Source: Saccharospirillum sp. (GTDB taxonomy: Bacteria; Pseudomonadota; Gammaproteobacteria; Pseudomonadales; Natronospirillaceae). From it: a stretch of DNA of 64,000 nucleotides. Under the pieces are notes generated by a model that did no database searches, was not told where the DNA came from, and saw nothing but the letters and a program-made list of their open reading frames with translations. The DNA lies in NCBI GenBank assembly GCA_018402545.1, contig JAGYIL010000001.1, positions 1,302,001 to 1,366,000 of the forward strand, read 5' to 3'. This document shows, piece after piece, positions 25,251 to 33,464 of this stretch. The first letter of the stretch is position 1. Every line of letters begins with the position of its first letter. Position numbers and translations under genes: made by a program.

Positions 25251-26759
25251 GTGAATCTGTCGCTTGTTCTGGCCCGGCTGGGTACTGGCGCCCTGATGCT
25301 GACGCTGGTGCTGGCTCTGGCCGGCATGGCGTTGCATCCGGGCCAGGGGTATGGGTGGTCGAGCTACTTCGACGCCTGGTTGTGGCAGATTATCCGTTTT
25401 TCGGTACTGCAGGCCGCCTTGTCGGCGCTGTTGTCGGTTGTGCTGGCATTGCCCTTTGCCTGGGCACTGGCACAGCGGCCCTTTCGCGGTCAGTGGTTGC
25501 TTGCCGGGTTTCTGAACCTGGCGTTTGTGTTGCCGGTGCTGGCCGTGGTGCTGGGCATCGTCGCGCTGTTCGGTCGTCAGGGCTGGTGGCCACTGGAAAC
25601 TACGGTATATGGTTTGCCCGGTATTCTGCTGGCGCATGTGGCATTGAACTGGCCTTTTGCCGTTCGGTTGCTGTGGGACCGTCTGAACCAGGTGCCGCTC
25701 CATCATCGCCGGTTGGCGATGGTGCTCGGGTTATCGACAGTGCAACGGTTGCACCGAATCGAATGGCCGATTCTTAAAACGGCCACCGGGCCGGTGTTTG
25801 TGCTGATTGCGCTGCTGTGTTTCAGCAGTTTTACGGTGGTTCTGACACTGGGCGGTGGCCCGGCCAACACCAACCTGGAAGTGGCGGTGTATCAGGCGCT
25901 GAAATACGATTTCGACGCCCGTGGCGCGGCGCTCTATGCGGCGTTTCACGGTGCCATGGCGCTGGGGTTGATGGCCTTGCTGGGGCATAACAAAGTCTGG
26001 TCAATGGAGACCGTAGCCCAGCCCGCCCGGTCCGGCATGCAGCGGGCCAGTGCACTGCAGCGGGTGGCTATCGTCACTTTGCTGCTGACCTTGCTGGCGC
26101 CTTACCTGGCGCTGATCCAGCGAGCGCTGCGCGCAGACTGGCAGTGGCCGGGTCAACTGAATGAAGCGCTGGTAACCAGCCTGGGCATTGCCAGCTTCAG
26201 TGCGCTTGTGGCCGTATTGCTGGCGCTCAGTCGCTGTGTTTCGGTTCAGTCGGCCCGTCGGCGCAGTCTCTGGCTCGATTTTGGCGTATTGGTGATGCCG
26301 GCGATGGTGCTGACCACCGGCCTGTTTTTACTGTGCTTGCGGCTAGGCTGGGCACGCCAGTCGACCTGGCCGCTGATCATCTGGATCAATGCGCTGATGG
26401 CCATGCCGCTGATTTTACAGCCGATCAAGGCAAGAACCGCAGCGGCGCGTAACCAGTATCAGCGACTGACCCGTGTACTCGGGCTCTCCCGCTGGGGCGC
26501 GGTGCGCTTTGTCTACTGGCCGGTGCTTTGGCCGGTGCTGACCTGGGCGCTGGCGCTCAGTGCGGTGCTTAGCCTGGGTGACATGGGCGTGGCGGCCCTG
26601 GTTGGGCAACTGGATTTTGTGACCCTGCCGCTGATGATTTTCAGGGCCATGGGCAGTTATCAAATGACTCTGGCGGCCCAGTTAATGGTCGGGTTGCTGG
26701 CGTTGTGTGCCCTGTTGCTGGGGCTGGCGGAATGGGCAAGAGGGCGAGGCCATGCTTGA
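25251..26759 (+). CDS. thiP: Thiamine ABC transporter permease
   Basis: A 502-residue double permease of the ThiP/FbpB type with about twelve hydrophobic segments and two binding-protein-dependent permease cores. I chose the GTG at 25251 (VNLSLVLARL), 13 bp after the thiB stop with AAGGG in front; the frame stays open upstream to 25209, but that part overlaps thiB. The end overlaps thiQ by 8 bp. Confidence 0.9.
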   Translation: MNLSLVLARLGTGALMLTLVLALAGMALHPGQGYGWSSYFDAWLWQIIRFSVLQAALSALLSVVLALPFAWALAQRPFRGQWLLAGFLNLAFVLPVLAVVLGIVALFGRQGWWPLETTVYGLPGILLAHVALNWPFAVRLLWDRLNQVPLHHRRLAMVLGLSTVQRLHRIEWPILKTATGPVFVLIALLCFSSFTVVLTLGGGPANTNLEVAVYQALKYDFDARGAALYAAFHGAMALGLMALLGHNKVWSMETVAQPARSGMQRASALQRVAIVTLLLTLLAPYLALIQRALRADWQWPGQLNEALVTSLGIASFSALVAVLLALSRCVSVQSARRRSLWLDFGVLVMPAMVLTTGLFLLCLRLGWARQSTWPLIIWINALMAMPLILQPIKARTAAARNQYQRLTRVLGLSRWGAVRFVYWPVLWPVLTWALALSAVLSLGDMGVAALVGQLDFVTLPLMIFRAMGSYQMTLAAQLMVGLLALCALLLGLAEWARGRGHA

Positions 26760-27462
26760 CGTTACTAACCTTTCGGCTCGCCTGGGCGAACAGGCGTTTC
26801 ACTGGCAGTTTCAGCTGAAGGCCGGTGAACTCATGGCCATTGTCGGGGCCAGCGGCCTGGGCAAGTCGACATTGCTGAACGTGCTAATGGGGTTGCAAGC
26901 CCCCGTACAGGGAGATGTGAACTGGCAGGGGCGTTCGGTTATGCAGGTGCCCGTGCATGAACGGCCGTTCGGCATTCTGTTCCAGAGTCATAATTTATTT
27001 GATCATCTGAGTGTGCGGCTGAATCTGGCGCTGGGGCTGTCGCGCTCCGGGCGGCTGACCGATTCGCAGCAGCATCAGGTAGAAGTAGCCGCGCGTCGCT
27101 TCGAATTGCAGACAATGCTCGACCGCACACCGGGCCAGCTGAGTGGCGGCCAGCAACAGCGGGCAGCGCTGGCGCGGGTGTTCCTGCAACGCAAGCCGGT
27201 TCTGTTGCTGGACGAACCCTTCTCATCACTGGACCCGGCCTTGCGCCAGGAAGGGCTCGACTGGGTTCGGGACATGCAATCGGAACTGGGCTGCACGGTT
27301 TTGCTGGTCACCCACCATCTCGAAGAAATGCTGCCGGTAACCGATCGCATCCTGTTGGGCCTGACCGGCCAGCAGTGGCTCGACCTGTCGGTGTCGGAAT
27401 TCCGGAAAAAACGTCAGGAAGGTCGTTTTGAATCCCTGCTGGGCAGCATTGAAGGGCGATAA
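26752..27462 (+). CDS. thiQ: Thiamine ABC transporter ATPase
   Basis: A 236-residue ABC ATPase. Walker A is GASGLGKSTL, the signature LSGGQQQRAALARV, Walker B LLLDEPFSSLD and the switch histidine is in VTHHLEE. Start ATG 26752 (MLDVTNLSARL) overlaps the thiP end. It energises thiamine uptake. Confidence 0.92.
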   Translation: MLDVTNLSARLGEQAFHWQFQLKAGELMAIVGASGLGKSTLLNVLMGLQAPVQGDVNWQGRSVMQVPVHERPFGILFQSHNLFDHLSVRLNLALGLSRSGRLTDSQQHQVEVAARRFELQTMLDRTPGQLSGGQQQRAALARVFLQRKPVLLLDEPFSSLDPALRQEGLDWVRDMQSELGCTVLLVTHHLEEMLPVTDRILLGLTGQQWLDLSVSEFRKKRQEGRFESLLGSIEGR

Positions 27463-27557
27463 TCCGGCCAGTCCGATTGATCTTTTCGCCTCTGGCAGGC
27501 AGCATGTGCGCTGGTTTCAAACGATCGTTTGAATAACGCACTGTTGAAGGATTGCCA

Positions 27558-28088
27558 ATGAATCTCGTGGGTCGTTTTCTCCTGTTACTCCTGCGGGCGC
27601 TGATGCGTCGACCCAGCGGCGACCCCCTGGCCCCGGTTCGACACCGCTATCGGGTCTGGTTGCACGATATGGATCTCAATTTTCACCTGACGGCGGCTCG
27701 CTACTTCTCCTTTGGCGACCTGTGCCGCATTCAATGGCTGATCGATACCGGGCTCGGGCGTGCCTTTCTGAAGGGCCGTTACCGGGCCGTGCTCAATGCG
27801 CAGGAACTAACCTATATTCGTGAGTTTGCGCCGCTCAGTCAGGTCACCCTGGAAGTTCAATTGCGCTGTTGGGATGAGAAATACGCCTATTTCGAGCAAC
27901 GCTTCTACCACGGAAAAACACTGCACTCGGTCGGCCATGCGCGTATGGCCATGCTGCATAAAGGCAAGGTCATGAGCATGGGTGAGGTGCTGGAGCGCGA
28001 AGGCCTGAGCGTTGAATCACCGCCTGAAACCGAGGCAATTACCGACTGGAAGGAAACCCTGGCGGCGAAACGGGCTCAGTTTGGTTAA
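27558..28088 (+). CDS. Hotdog-fold acyl-CoA thioesterase
   Basis: A 176-residue 4HBT/THEM6-like thioesterase. Visible: a short hydrophobic N terminus (MNLVGRFLLLLLRALMRR), then DMDLNFHLTAARYFSFGDL, which carries the hotdog active-site region (D-x-N-x-H), and strands to residue about 140. Start ATG 27558 has GAAGGA 7 bp upstream; a TTG six bases earlier is less likely. The function on a particular acyl-CoA is unknown. It may be membrane-associated through the N terminus. Confidence 0.8.
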   Translation: MNLVGRFLLLLLRALMRRPSGDPLAPVRHRYRVWLHDMDLNFHLTAARYFSFGDLCRIQWLIDTGLGRAFLKGRYRAVLNAQELTYIREFAPLSQVTLEVQLRCWDEKYAYFEQRFYHGKTLHSVGHARMAMLHKGKVMSMGEVLEREGLSVESPPETEAITDWKETLAAKRAQFG

Positions 28089-28090
28089 GC

Positions 28091-28276
28091 ACTCAAGTTT
28101 CGAAGTTCGCTGATTAGACCAGCGTCGGCTGTCGGTGATGCCTCTGCAGGGGAGTCCGCAGCAAGGATGCTGCGGTCTAGGCTCCAGGGATGGATTTACG
28201 CCGACCCTGCAGAGGCATCACCGGTAGCCGATGCGGACCAATACCACCCAGTCAACTCGAACTTCGAAACTTGAGT
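28091..28276. repeat. Dispersed intergenic repeat, copy 2, inside a longer perfect inverted repeat
   Basis: Outer arms ACTCAAGTTTCGAAGTTCG (28091-28109) and its exact complement (28258-28276) enclose inner 26-bp arms (28125-28150 and 28206-28231, 24 matches). The inner part is the reverse-oriented relative of the element at 19583-19685 (shared CCATCCCTGG-type core and GCAGCATCC hairpin). The right outer arm ends at the stop codon of the next gene, so the element also serves as its 3' end. Confidence 0.75.
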
Positions 28277-28881
28277 TAGCCGGTCTTGTTCACTGAATCC
28301 AGAATGTCCGACAGGTAACCCTTGTGCTGGTCAATCTCGGCGCGAGTCAGGCCCGTCATTTCATACGGGAACACCAGCCAGTCGTCGGTATCGTACAGGC
28401 AGAAGTCGGGTCTGCGATTGGTCTGCTGCGTCGCCGGGCGCTGGTAGAGGGTGGCGATGCGGGTATCGGCGGGCATGTTTCGTTTCAGGTGCTTGTTAAG
28501 ACGACCCAGCACGGCCTGAACACTGTGGCCAGTGCCGAATACGTCATCGACGATCAACAGACGGTCATCAGCATTGAGGTTATCGAGCAGGTATTGGGTG
28601 CCATGCACGCGGATGTGCGTTTCCGGCGAGGCAATCATGTCGGAATAGTGGTCCATACCCCGATAGGACGTGCGCAGCGCAATGTGGTCGGTCTTGTTGC
28701 CGAGCGTTTGCAGGCATTCCTGAACGTAAATGCCGATGGTGCTGCCGCCGCGCCACAGACCGACGATAAAGTTGGGTCGGAAGCCGCTTTCATAGACCTG
28801 AACGCCCAGGCGAAAGGCATCCTCGATCAGTTGGGCTTCATCCAGAAAACGTTTGTTGCGATGGGTGTCCGTATCGGTCAT
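28276..28881 (-). CDS. Phosphoribosyltransferase, hypoxanthine/xanthine type
   Basis: A 201-residue type I phosphoribosyltransferase. The PRPP-binding motif is LLIVDDVFGTGHSVQAV, preceded by GLWRGGSTIGIYVQE near the N terminus. ATG 28881 (MTDTDTHRNKRF) is taken as start; a GTG at 28923 would add 14 residues. It is a paralogue of the gene transcribed away from it at 28944, with the same GLWRGG/VAVWRGG layout. Likely purine base salvage, but the base is not certain. Confidence 0.75.
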   Translation of the reverse strand: MTDTDTHRNKRFLDEAQLIEDAFRLGVQVYESGFRPNFIVGLWRGGSTIGIYVQECLQTLGNKTDHIALRTSYRGMDHYSDMIASPETHIRVHGTQYLLDNLNADDRLLIVDDVFGTGHSVQAVLGRLNKHLKRNMPADTRIATLYQRPATQQTNRRPDFCLYDTDDWLVFPYEMTGLTRAEIDQHKGYLSDILDSVNKTG

Positions 28882-28943
28882 GGCTTGCCGGGGGCTCGGG
28901 TCGATGGGATTATAGGGGCTCACCCAGTGAAGCTAATGATTTT

Positions 28944-29534
28944 ATGGCCAAAAAACAATACCTCAGTGCCCAGGGCCTGCTTGAAGACGCCTTTCGATTG
29001 GGAGCGCAGATTCTGAATTCCGGTTTTCGGCCGACCTTCATGATCGCCGTCTGGCGGGGTGGGGTGCCCATGGGCATTGCCGTGCAGGAGTTTCTGGAGT
29101 ATCACGGCGTGTCGACCGATAACATCGCCATTCGCACTTCATCCTACAGCGGCATCGACCAGCAAAGCCGGTCGGTGCGGGTGCATGGCCTCGATTACCT
29201 CGTCAAACACGTCACCCGGGAAGACTCACTGCTGATCGTCGACGATGTGTTTGATACCGGCCGCTCCATTGAAGCCATTATCGATCAGCTGCAACAGCGT
29301 GCCCGGTTAAATACGCCCGCCGATATACGGGTCGCTGTGCCTTACTACAAACCCAGCCGAAACGAAGTCGGCCGTGAGCCGGAGTATTTTTTGCACGCCA
29401 CCGATGCCTGGCTAAAGTATCCGCATTCACTTGAAGGTCTGAGCAATGAGGAAATCGCGGAGCATCGCCCCGAGTTGTATCGTATTCTGAGCCCGCATCT
29501 GGAAAAAACCACAGAGCAGGGTGACCCGTCATGA
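28944..29534 (+). CDS. Phosphoribosyltransferase, second paralogue
   Basis: A 196-residue relative of the divergent neighbour. The PRPP motif is LLIVDDVFDTGRSIEAI, the usual VDDVxDTGxS form, and VAVWRGGVPMGIAVQEFLE lies near the start. The two starts are 62 bp apart, so a shared control region is likely. It overlaps the following small membrane protein gene (ATGA at 29531-29534). Probably hypoxanthine or xanthine salvage. Confidence 0.8.
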   Translation: MAKKQYLSAQGLLEDAFRLGAQILNSGFRPTFMIAVWRGGVPMGIAVQEFLEYHGVSTDNIAIRTSSYSGIDQQSRSVRVHGLDYLVKHVTREDSLLIVDDVFDTGRSIEAIIDQLQQRARLNTPADIRVAVPYYKPSRNEVGREPEYFLHATDAWLKYPHSLEGLSNEEIAEHRPELYRILSPHLEKTTEQGDPS

Positions 29535-29761
29535 TGGTCACGGTTTTCTTGCTGGCCGTTAGCCTGATGCTGATTGGCTACACCCTCACGGTTGTAGAGG
29601 CCATGCGCCATTCTGCCGCCTGGGGCCTGGCGACACTGATACCGCCGCTGGCTATTGTTTTTGCCATTTGGCGAACCAGGCAGCAACCCGTGGCGACCGC
29701 CCTGTTGATTGTGCCGCTGGTGTTTATCCTGTTTGCGATGCCGTTTTTCAGCATGAGCTGA
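29531..29761 (+). CDS. Small membrane protein coupled to a phosphoribosyltransferase gene
   Basis: A 76-residue protein with hydrophobic segments at about residues 2-21, 32-46 and 55-72, joined by short charged loops (EAMRHS, WRTRQQ). The ATG overlaps the stop of the upstream gene, which supports it as real. No family recognised. Confidence 0.65.
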   Translation: MMVTVFLLAVSLMLIGYTLTVVEAMRHSAAWGLATLIPPLAIVFAIWRTRQQPVATALLIVPLVFILFAMPFFSMS

Positions 29762-29780
29762 AAACCGTTCTAACCAGCAG

Positions 29781-29944
29781 CTAGTGGTCCATGCGGAAAG
29801 TTCTGTCACTGTTCACTTTGCCAGCAAGCCCAGAGCTTCGTTGTCAAACCTTGAAATAGCGGTGCTATTCCGGCGGTTCTCCGCCTCGCACTGAACTTGC
29901 TGGCGTCGTTCCTTAGTGACAGAATTTCACGCATGGACCACTAG
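29781..29944. repeat. Long imperfect inverted repeat in the 29.8 kb gap
   Basis: CTAGTGGTCCATGCGgAAAgTTCTGTCACT-type left arm (29781-29810) pairs with the right arm ending at 29944 (AGTGACAGAATTTCaCGCATGGACCACTAG) with few mismatches; further partial pairing (CCAGCAAG/CTTGCTGG) lies inside. No open frame. It resembles a small non-autonomous insertion or a long hairpin terminator. Confidence 0.6.
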
Positions 29945-29981
29945 CAGGCAGTCGGTTTCAACCAACTGCCTTGTGCGCATA

Positions 29982-31874
29982 TTATCTTGCGATTTGAAAC
30001 TGATGAATGGTTCCGTTTGGCGCCAACTCGCCCATCAGCGAATTGTCTTGCTGTTCCGGCAATGTTGCCAGTGGCTGGAAAACCAGTCTTTGCCCGATGT
30101 CGTCGTCATCCAGCGTCAGGTATAAAACCCCGTCGCTGTTGGGTGACCAGGCGAAGGTGGTATCAGTCTCGTGGTTGTTCAGTGCAGACAGTTGACTAAG
30201 GCGTTCATCGGTGATGTTCAAAACGTAGACATTGGTTTGTTGTGTTGCCGCCGTAAAGGAGGGAATGACCAGCCATTGCCGATCCGGTGACAGCAAAATG
30301 TTGCCCAGGGCCTGGGTAGCACTGGCGCTACTCAGTGCATCGGTGATAACCCGGTTGCTAAGTTGAGACTGGGCATCGATAACCAGCAAGGTGATGCGAT
30401 AGGGCAGTGCACCTTCAAATCGGCTGTAGCCATAAAGCAGTTCCCCGGTTTCCGTCCATCCCCAGAACAGATCCGTCAGGGTGCCGGAGAGGTCGGTCAG
30501 TTGTCGATTGCTGCCACCGTCAAAGCCCGACGCGAACAGTTGAATTTTACCGTCTTCAAGTTGGTCTGCCTTGTACGCCAGTCGGGTTTCATCCGGGTTC
30601 CAGATATAGTCGCTCACGTCACCGGCGCTGACCAGATTGCCGCTGACTTTTACCTGCGCGACTGCCGCTTCAGTGCCATTTTGGTAGTCGGTCCAGTAAA
30701 AATTGAACAGCTCTACAACACCACTGCTTTGCAGATCACCCAGGTAGGTTAAGAAGCTCCCCTCAGGCGACCAGGTCAGCTTGGACAGTGAGGCGACATG
30801 GGTGCCATAGCGTGTGGAAACCGCAACCTCTGTTATTGCAGCTTCATCCGGCTGCGCAATGAAAACCGCTTTGCTGCCGTTGGCTGCGGCGGCGCCCAGG
30901 TAGGCAAGCACCGAGTCATCCGGGTGCCAGACAAAGGGCGGGGCACCGGCAACACCGGTATCCGCCGGGTCGTACACGGTGTGGCTGGTGTCATCGGTCA
31001 GATTCAGCCAGACCAGTCGACTCTGGCGGTTGTGATAGGCCAGTTGGCTTTCGTCATTGCTCCAGTCATAGGCGTTTTCGTTCAACAGTGGCAGCACGGT
31101 CTCACGCGGTGCCTGGCCTTCGTTCGTATCGAGCAGGTGCAGGCGAAAGACCGGGCTGGTACCACTGGTTGCTGTGACCATCGCCAGCCACCGGCCACTG
31201 GTGCTCCAGCGAAGCTGGCGAATGGATTCGGTTGCTTCCAATGCGATATCGATGCTCGCTTTGCTGCCGCTGTTGGTTTCAGCGAGCATGAGTGTATCGG
31301 CCTCGCTGCTATGCCGACGAACAAAGGCCAGACGCTGGCCATTGGGCGAAAGCTTTACCTGCTCAATCGATTCATTAACGGCAATCGGATCAGTCAGCCG
31401 TTGTGGATTGGCTTCCGGATAACCGACCCGGTAAAGATCACCATCGCCTTGCCGCTCTTTTTCCGCTTGCACGACCAGCAACCGTTGCTTGAGTACATCG
31501 AGTTCAACACTGGCCTGAGACGACTCACCTTCCACGTCAGTCACCGTGACGGTGAGTGTGGCTTTGAGCGTGTCATCGGCCAGCCAGGGAATGTCCACAC
31601 TGGCGGAACTGCTGTCTGGCACCAGCGTAATGTCAATCTCGGGCTCGGTGGTTATCGACCATTCAATATCGAGTTCCGAGACGGTGTTGCGATCGTCAGT
31701 GATGGTCAGATCGACCCGGTTGATGGTCCCTTCGGTCAGGCTTACGGTGTCGAGGCCCTTAATGGAAGGTGCTTTGTTCTGGTACTTCTCCGGCAGTTCC
31801 GGATAGTCACCGACGCAAGCTGCCAGCATTGGAAGCGCAGTTAGCAACGATAAAAGTAAAGGTGTGGATTTCAT
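29982..31874 (-). CDS. Lipoprotein with Ig-like and TolB-type beta-propeller domains
   Basis: A 630-residue secreted protein. The signal peptide ends in a lipobox (LPMLAAC, lipidated Cys about residue 19). Residues about 35-125 form a beta-sandwich of cadherin/Ig type (SLTEGTINRVDLTITDDRN). From about residue 130 repeated WS/SPNG/SPDR segments (LSPNGQRLAF, WSTSGRWLAM, WSPEGSFLTYLG, LSPDRQWLV, WSPNSDGVLY) indicate a WD40/TolB-like propeller. Probably anchored in a membrane facing the periplasm or surface. Function unknown. It precedes a putative outer-membrane protein gene's 3' side by 75 bp and may share its transcript. Confidence 0.75.
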   Translation of the reverse strand: MKSTPLLLSLLTALPMLAACVGDYPELPEKYQNKAPSIKGLDTVSLTEGTINRVDLTITDDRNTVSELDIEWSITTEPEIDITLVPDSSSASVDIPWLADDTLKATLTVTVTDVEGESSQASVELDVLKQRLLVVQAEKERQGDGDLYRVGYPEANPQRLTDPIAVNESIEQVKLSPNGQRLAFVRRHSSEADTLMLAETNSGSKASIDIALEATESIRQLRWSTSGRWLAMVTATSGTSPVFRLHLLDTNEGQAPRETVLPLLNENAYDWSNDESQLAYHNRQSRLVWLNLTDDTSHTVYDPADTGVAGAPPFVWHPDDSVLAYLGAAAANGSKAVFIAQPDEAAITEVAVSTRYGTHVASLSKLTWSPEGSFLTYLGDLQSSGVVELFNFYWTDYQNGTEAAVAQVKVSGNLVSAGDVSDYIWNPDETRLAYKADQLEDGKIQLFASGFDGGSNRQLTDLSGTLTDLFWGWTETGELLYGYSRFEGALPYRITLLVIDAQSQLSNRVITDALSSASATQALGNILLSPDRQWLVIPSFTAATQQTNVYVLNITDERLSQLSALNNHETDTTFAWSPNSDGVLYLTLDDDDIGQRLVFQPLATLPEQQDNSLMGELAPNGTIHQFQIAR

Positions 31875-31949
31875 GGCTCTTCCTTAAACATGAAACAAGC
31901 GCTCTGAACAGACACCGGTAAAGTACTGTCCAGGGAATGCATGGGTTTG

Positions 31950-32531
31950 TTACTTGAATTCCAGGCTGGCGCCCAGCCGGAACGTCGCCAGACCGGGCTG
32001 GCTGACAGGCCAGTTGACGTGGGTATCAATACGAAGGTTGGGTGTGACCGGAATTTGCAGTTGGCCTTGAAGCATCAGCGCAAAATCCTGTTCATCGCCA
32101 TATCGGGCCTGGCTCCAGATCGTCCCGTTCTTCTCCCAGGAATAATGGTTGAAACGGTGCAGGCTCTGTAATCCGAGGCCGCCGCCGAGCCAGAGCAACC
32201 GGTCGCCCGCCTGGATGTCTTGCAACAGGCCGGCAGTAGCGGTGATGCCATAGGAAGATGAACCGTGCATGGAGTCATCTACATCAGGCCGGAAACGGGA
32301 CCAGTCGAGCGCAGCCATCAGGTAAGCCCGGGTATGTCCTTCAACAAACATCGGTACCTGATAATCGGCATGTATGGCCAGTCCGGCAGCCAGAGGGTAG
32401 TCGTCTTCGTCGGGCTGGGCTGCAAGCAGAGCAGAGCCGCCAGCGGAAAAAAAGGCCTGATCCCATTCAACAGACCAGGCGGGGACGGAGAAAAACACTA
32501 GGCACAACAGCGCCTGAATTCGGTTCAGCAT
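31950..32531 (-). CDS. Putative outer-membrane beta-barrel protein
   Basis: A 193-residue protein with a signal peptide (MLNRIQALLCLVFFSVPAWS). The mature part alternates hydrophobic and polar residues with many glycine and aromatic residues (YGITATAGLLQ, LLWLGGGLGLQSLHRF) and ends FRLGASLEFK, as expected for a small barrel. ATG 32531 has the ribosome site AAGGATG; the longer frame upstream is discarded. Transcribed in the direction of the propeller lipoprotein, so the two may act together. Confidence 0.6.
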   Translation of the reverse strand: MLNRIQALLCLVFFSVPAWSVEWDQAFFSAGGSALLAAQPDEDDYPLAAGLAIHADYQVPMFVEGHTRAYLMAALDWSRFRPDVDDSMHGSSSYGITATAGLLQDIQAGDRLLWLGGGLGLQSLHRFNHYSWEKNGTIWSQARYGDEQDFALMLQGQLQIPVTPNLRIDTHVNWPVSQPGLATFRLGASLEFK

Positions 32532-32845
32532 GGTGCATCCTTGTGGTAGCGGTTCCTTTCTCGGGCATCCATAGGGCCCAGAGCACTTGCAGGCGTATTG
32601 TCCGCCCTTTCTCATGGCGAGCGAGAATGCCACCGAACCCATCGCCAGCGCAAATTTCAAAGTAGACCTCGATCACAAAAAAAAGAATTGATTAAAAAAA
32701 TAGGTGCAAGGTTGCGTTCAGAATAATAGGGTGCGCATCAGTCAGGCGGTCGTTCTGTTCTTAATCCGCCGAAGTAGTTGGTGATGCAACCGTCTGTGTG
32801 CACGCCATTGAAGGACAGCAACTGACGACGTAAGGGAGAGCCAGG
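32532..32845. other. Divergent intergenic region before the T6SS operon
   Basis: 314 bp between the outer-membrane protein gene and tssJ. It includes an A-rich tract (about 32675-32705). No gene and no sure promoter; a GG...GC pair resembling a sigma-54 site has the wrong spacing. Confidence 0.5.
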
Positions 32846-33304
32846 ATGCTCAACAAGTCACTCAGTGCATGGTTGTTTGCGGTACTGTCATTTACCGTAC
32901 TCAGCGGGTGCGCAACACCTCAACTGAATTTTTCGGTTGATGCCTCACACGCTATCAATCTCGATGAAACCGGCGACGCCTATGCCGTTGTCGTGCGCGT
33001 CTATCAACTGACTGATCCCGTCCTGTTCGAGCGCTCCGAGTTCGACGACATGTGGAAAGCCGATGAGCAGATTTTGGCCGACACGCTGGTTTCCCTGCAT
33101 GAAATAACGGTCGAGCCATCTCTCTCCCGAACCGTATCCATTGAAAAAGCCGAGCGTGCCCGCTACGCCGGTGTCGTCGCCTATTTCCGAAACGATGATG
33201 GGCAGTGGCGTGCCAACAAGAAGGTAAACCACGGCTTTATCCGCGCATCGACGAACATGACGCTCAAGCTCGATGGCAATCGTGTTGAGTTGGAGTACCG
33301 CTAA
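32846..33304 (+). CDS. tssJ: T6SS outer-membrane lipoprotein
   Basis: A 152-residue TssJ. Signal peptide with lipobox VLSGC (Cys about residue 22). The body is a transthyretin-like sandwich: VVVRVYQLTDPVLFERSEFD matches the TssJ signature. It anchors the TssM/TssL membrane complex to the outer membrane. The ribosome site GGGAGAGCCAGG precedes the ATG. First gene of the T6SS operon. Confidence 0.92.
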   Translation: MLNKSLSAWLFAVLSFTVLSGCATPQLNFSVDASHAINLDETGDAYAVVVRVYQLTDPVLFERSEFDDMWKADEQILADTLVSLHEITVEPSLSRTVSIEKAERARYAGVVAYFRNDDGQWRANKKVNHGFIRASTNMTLKLDGNRVELEYR

Positions 33305-33464
33305 ACACAGCCGGGCAGCTTGGGCCAGGTTTACCTGAACGAGCGGGCAGTCTGGCCCGCTGCGTTTACGAATTTAAAACGAGCCGGGAAGGCTTGCTTC
33401 CCACTGTGCTGTCTTCGGTGTTCCGGGAATCGAGAGGCACTGTGTTGTGTGATAAGGGAGAAGT

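Noticed and set aside
30798-31844. 348-codon plus-strand frame opposite the propeller lipoprotein
   Set aside because: The minus-strand protein has a lipobox and regular propeller motifs; the plus-strand frame has none.
32700-32725. Sigma-54 promoter upstream of tssJ (AGGTGCAAGGTTGCG)
   Set aside because: Spacing between GG and GC is one base short of the consensus.
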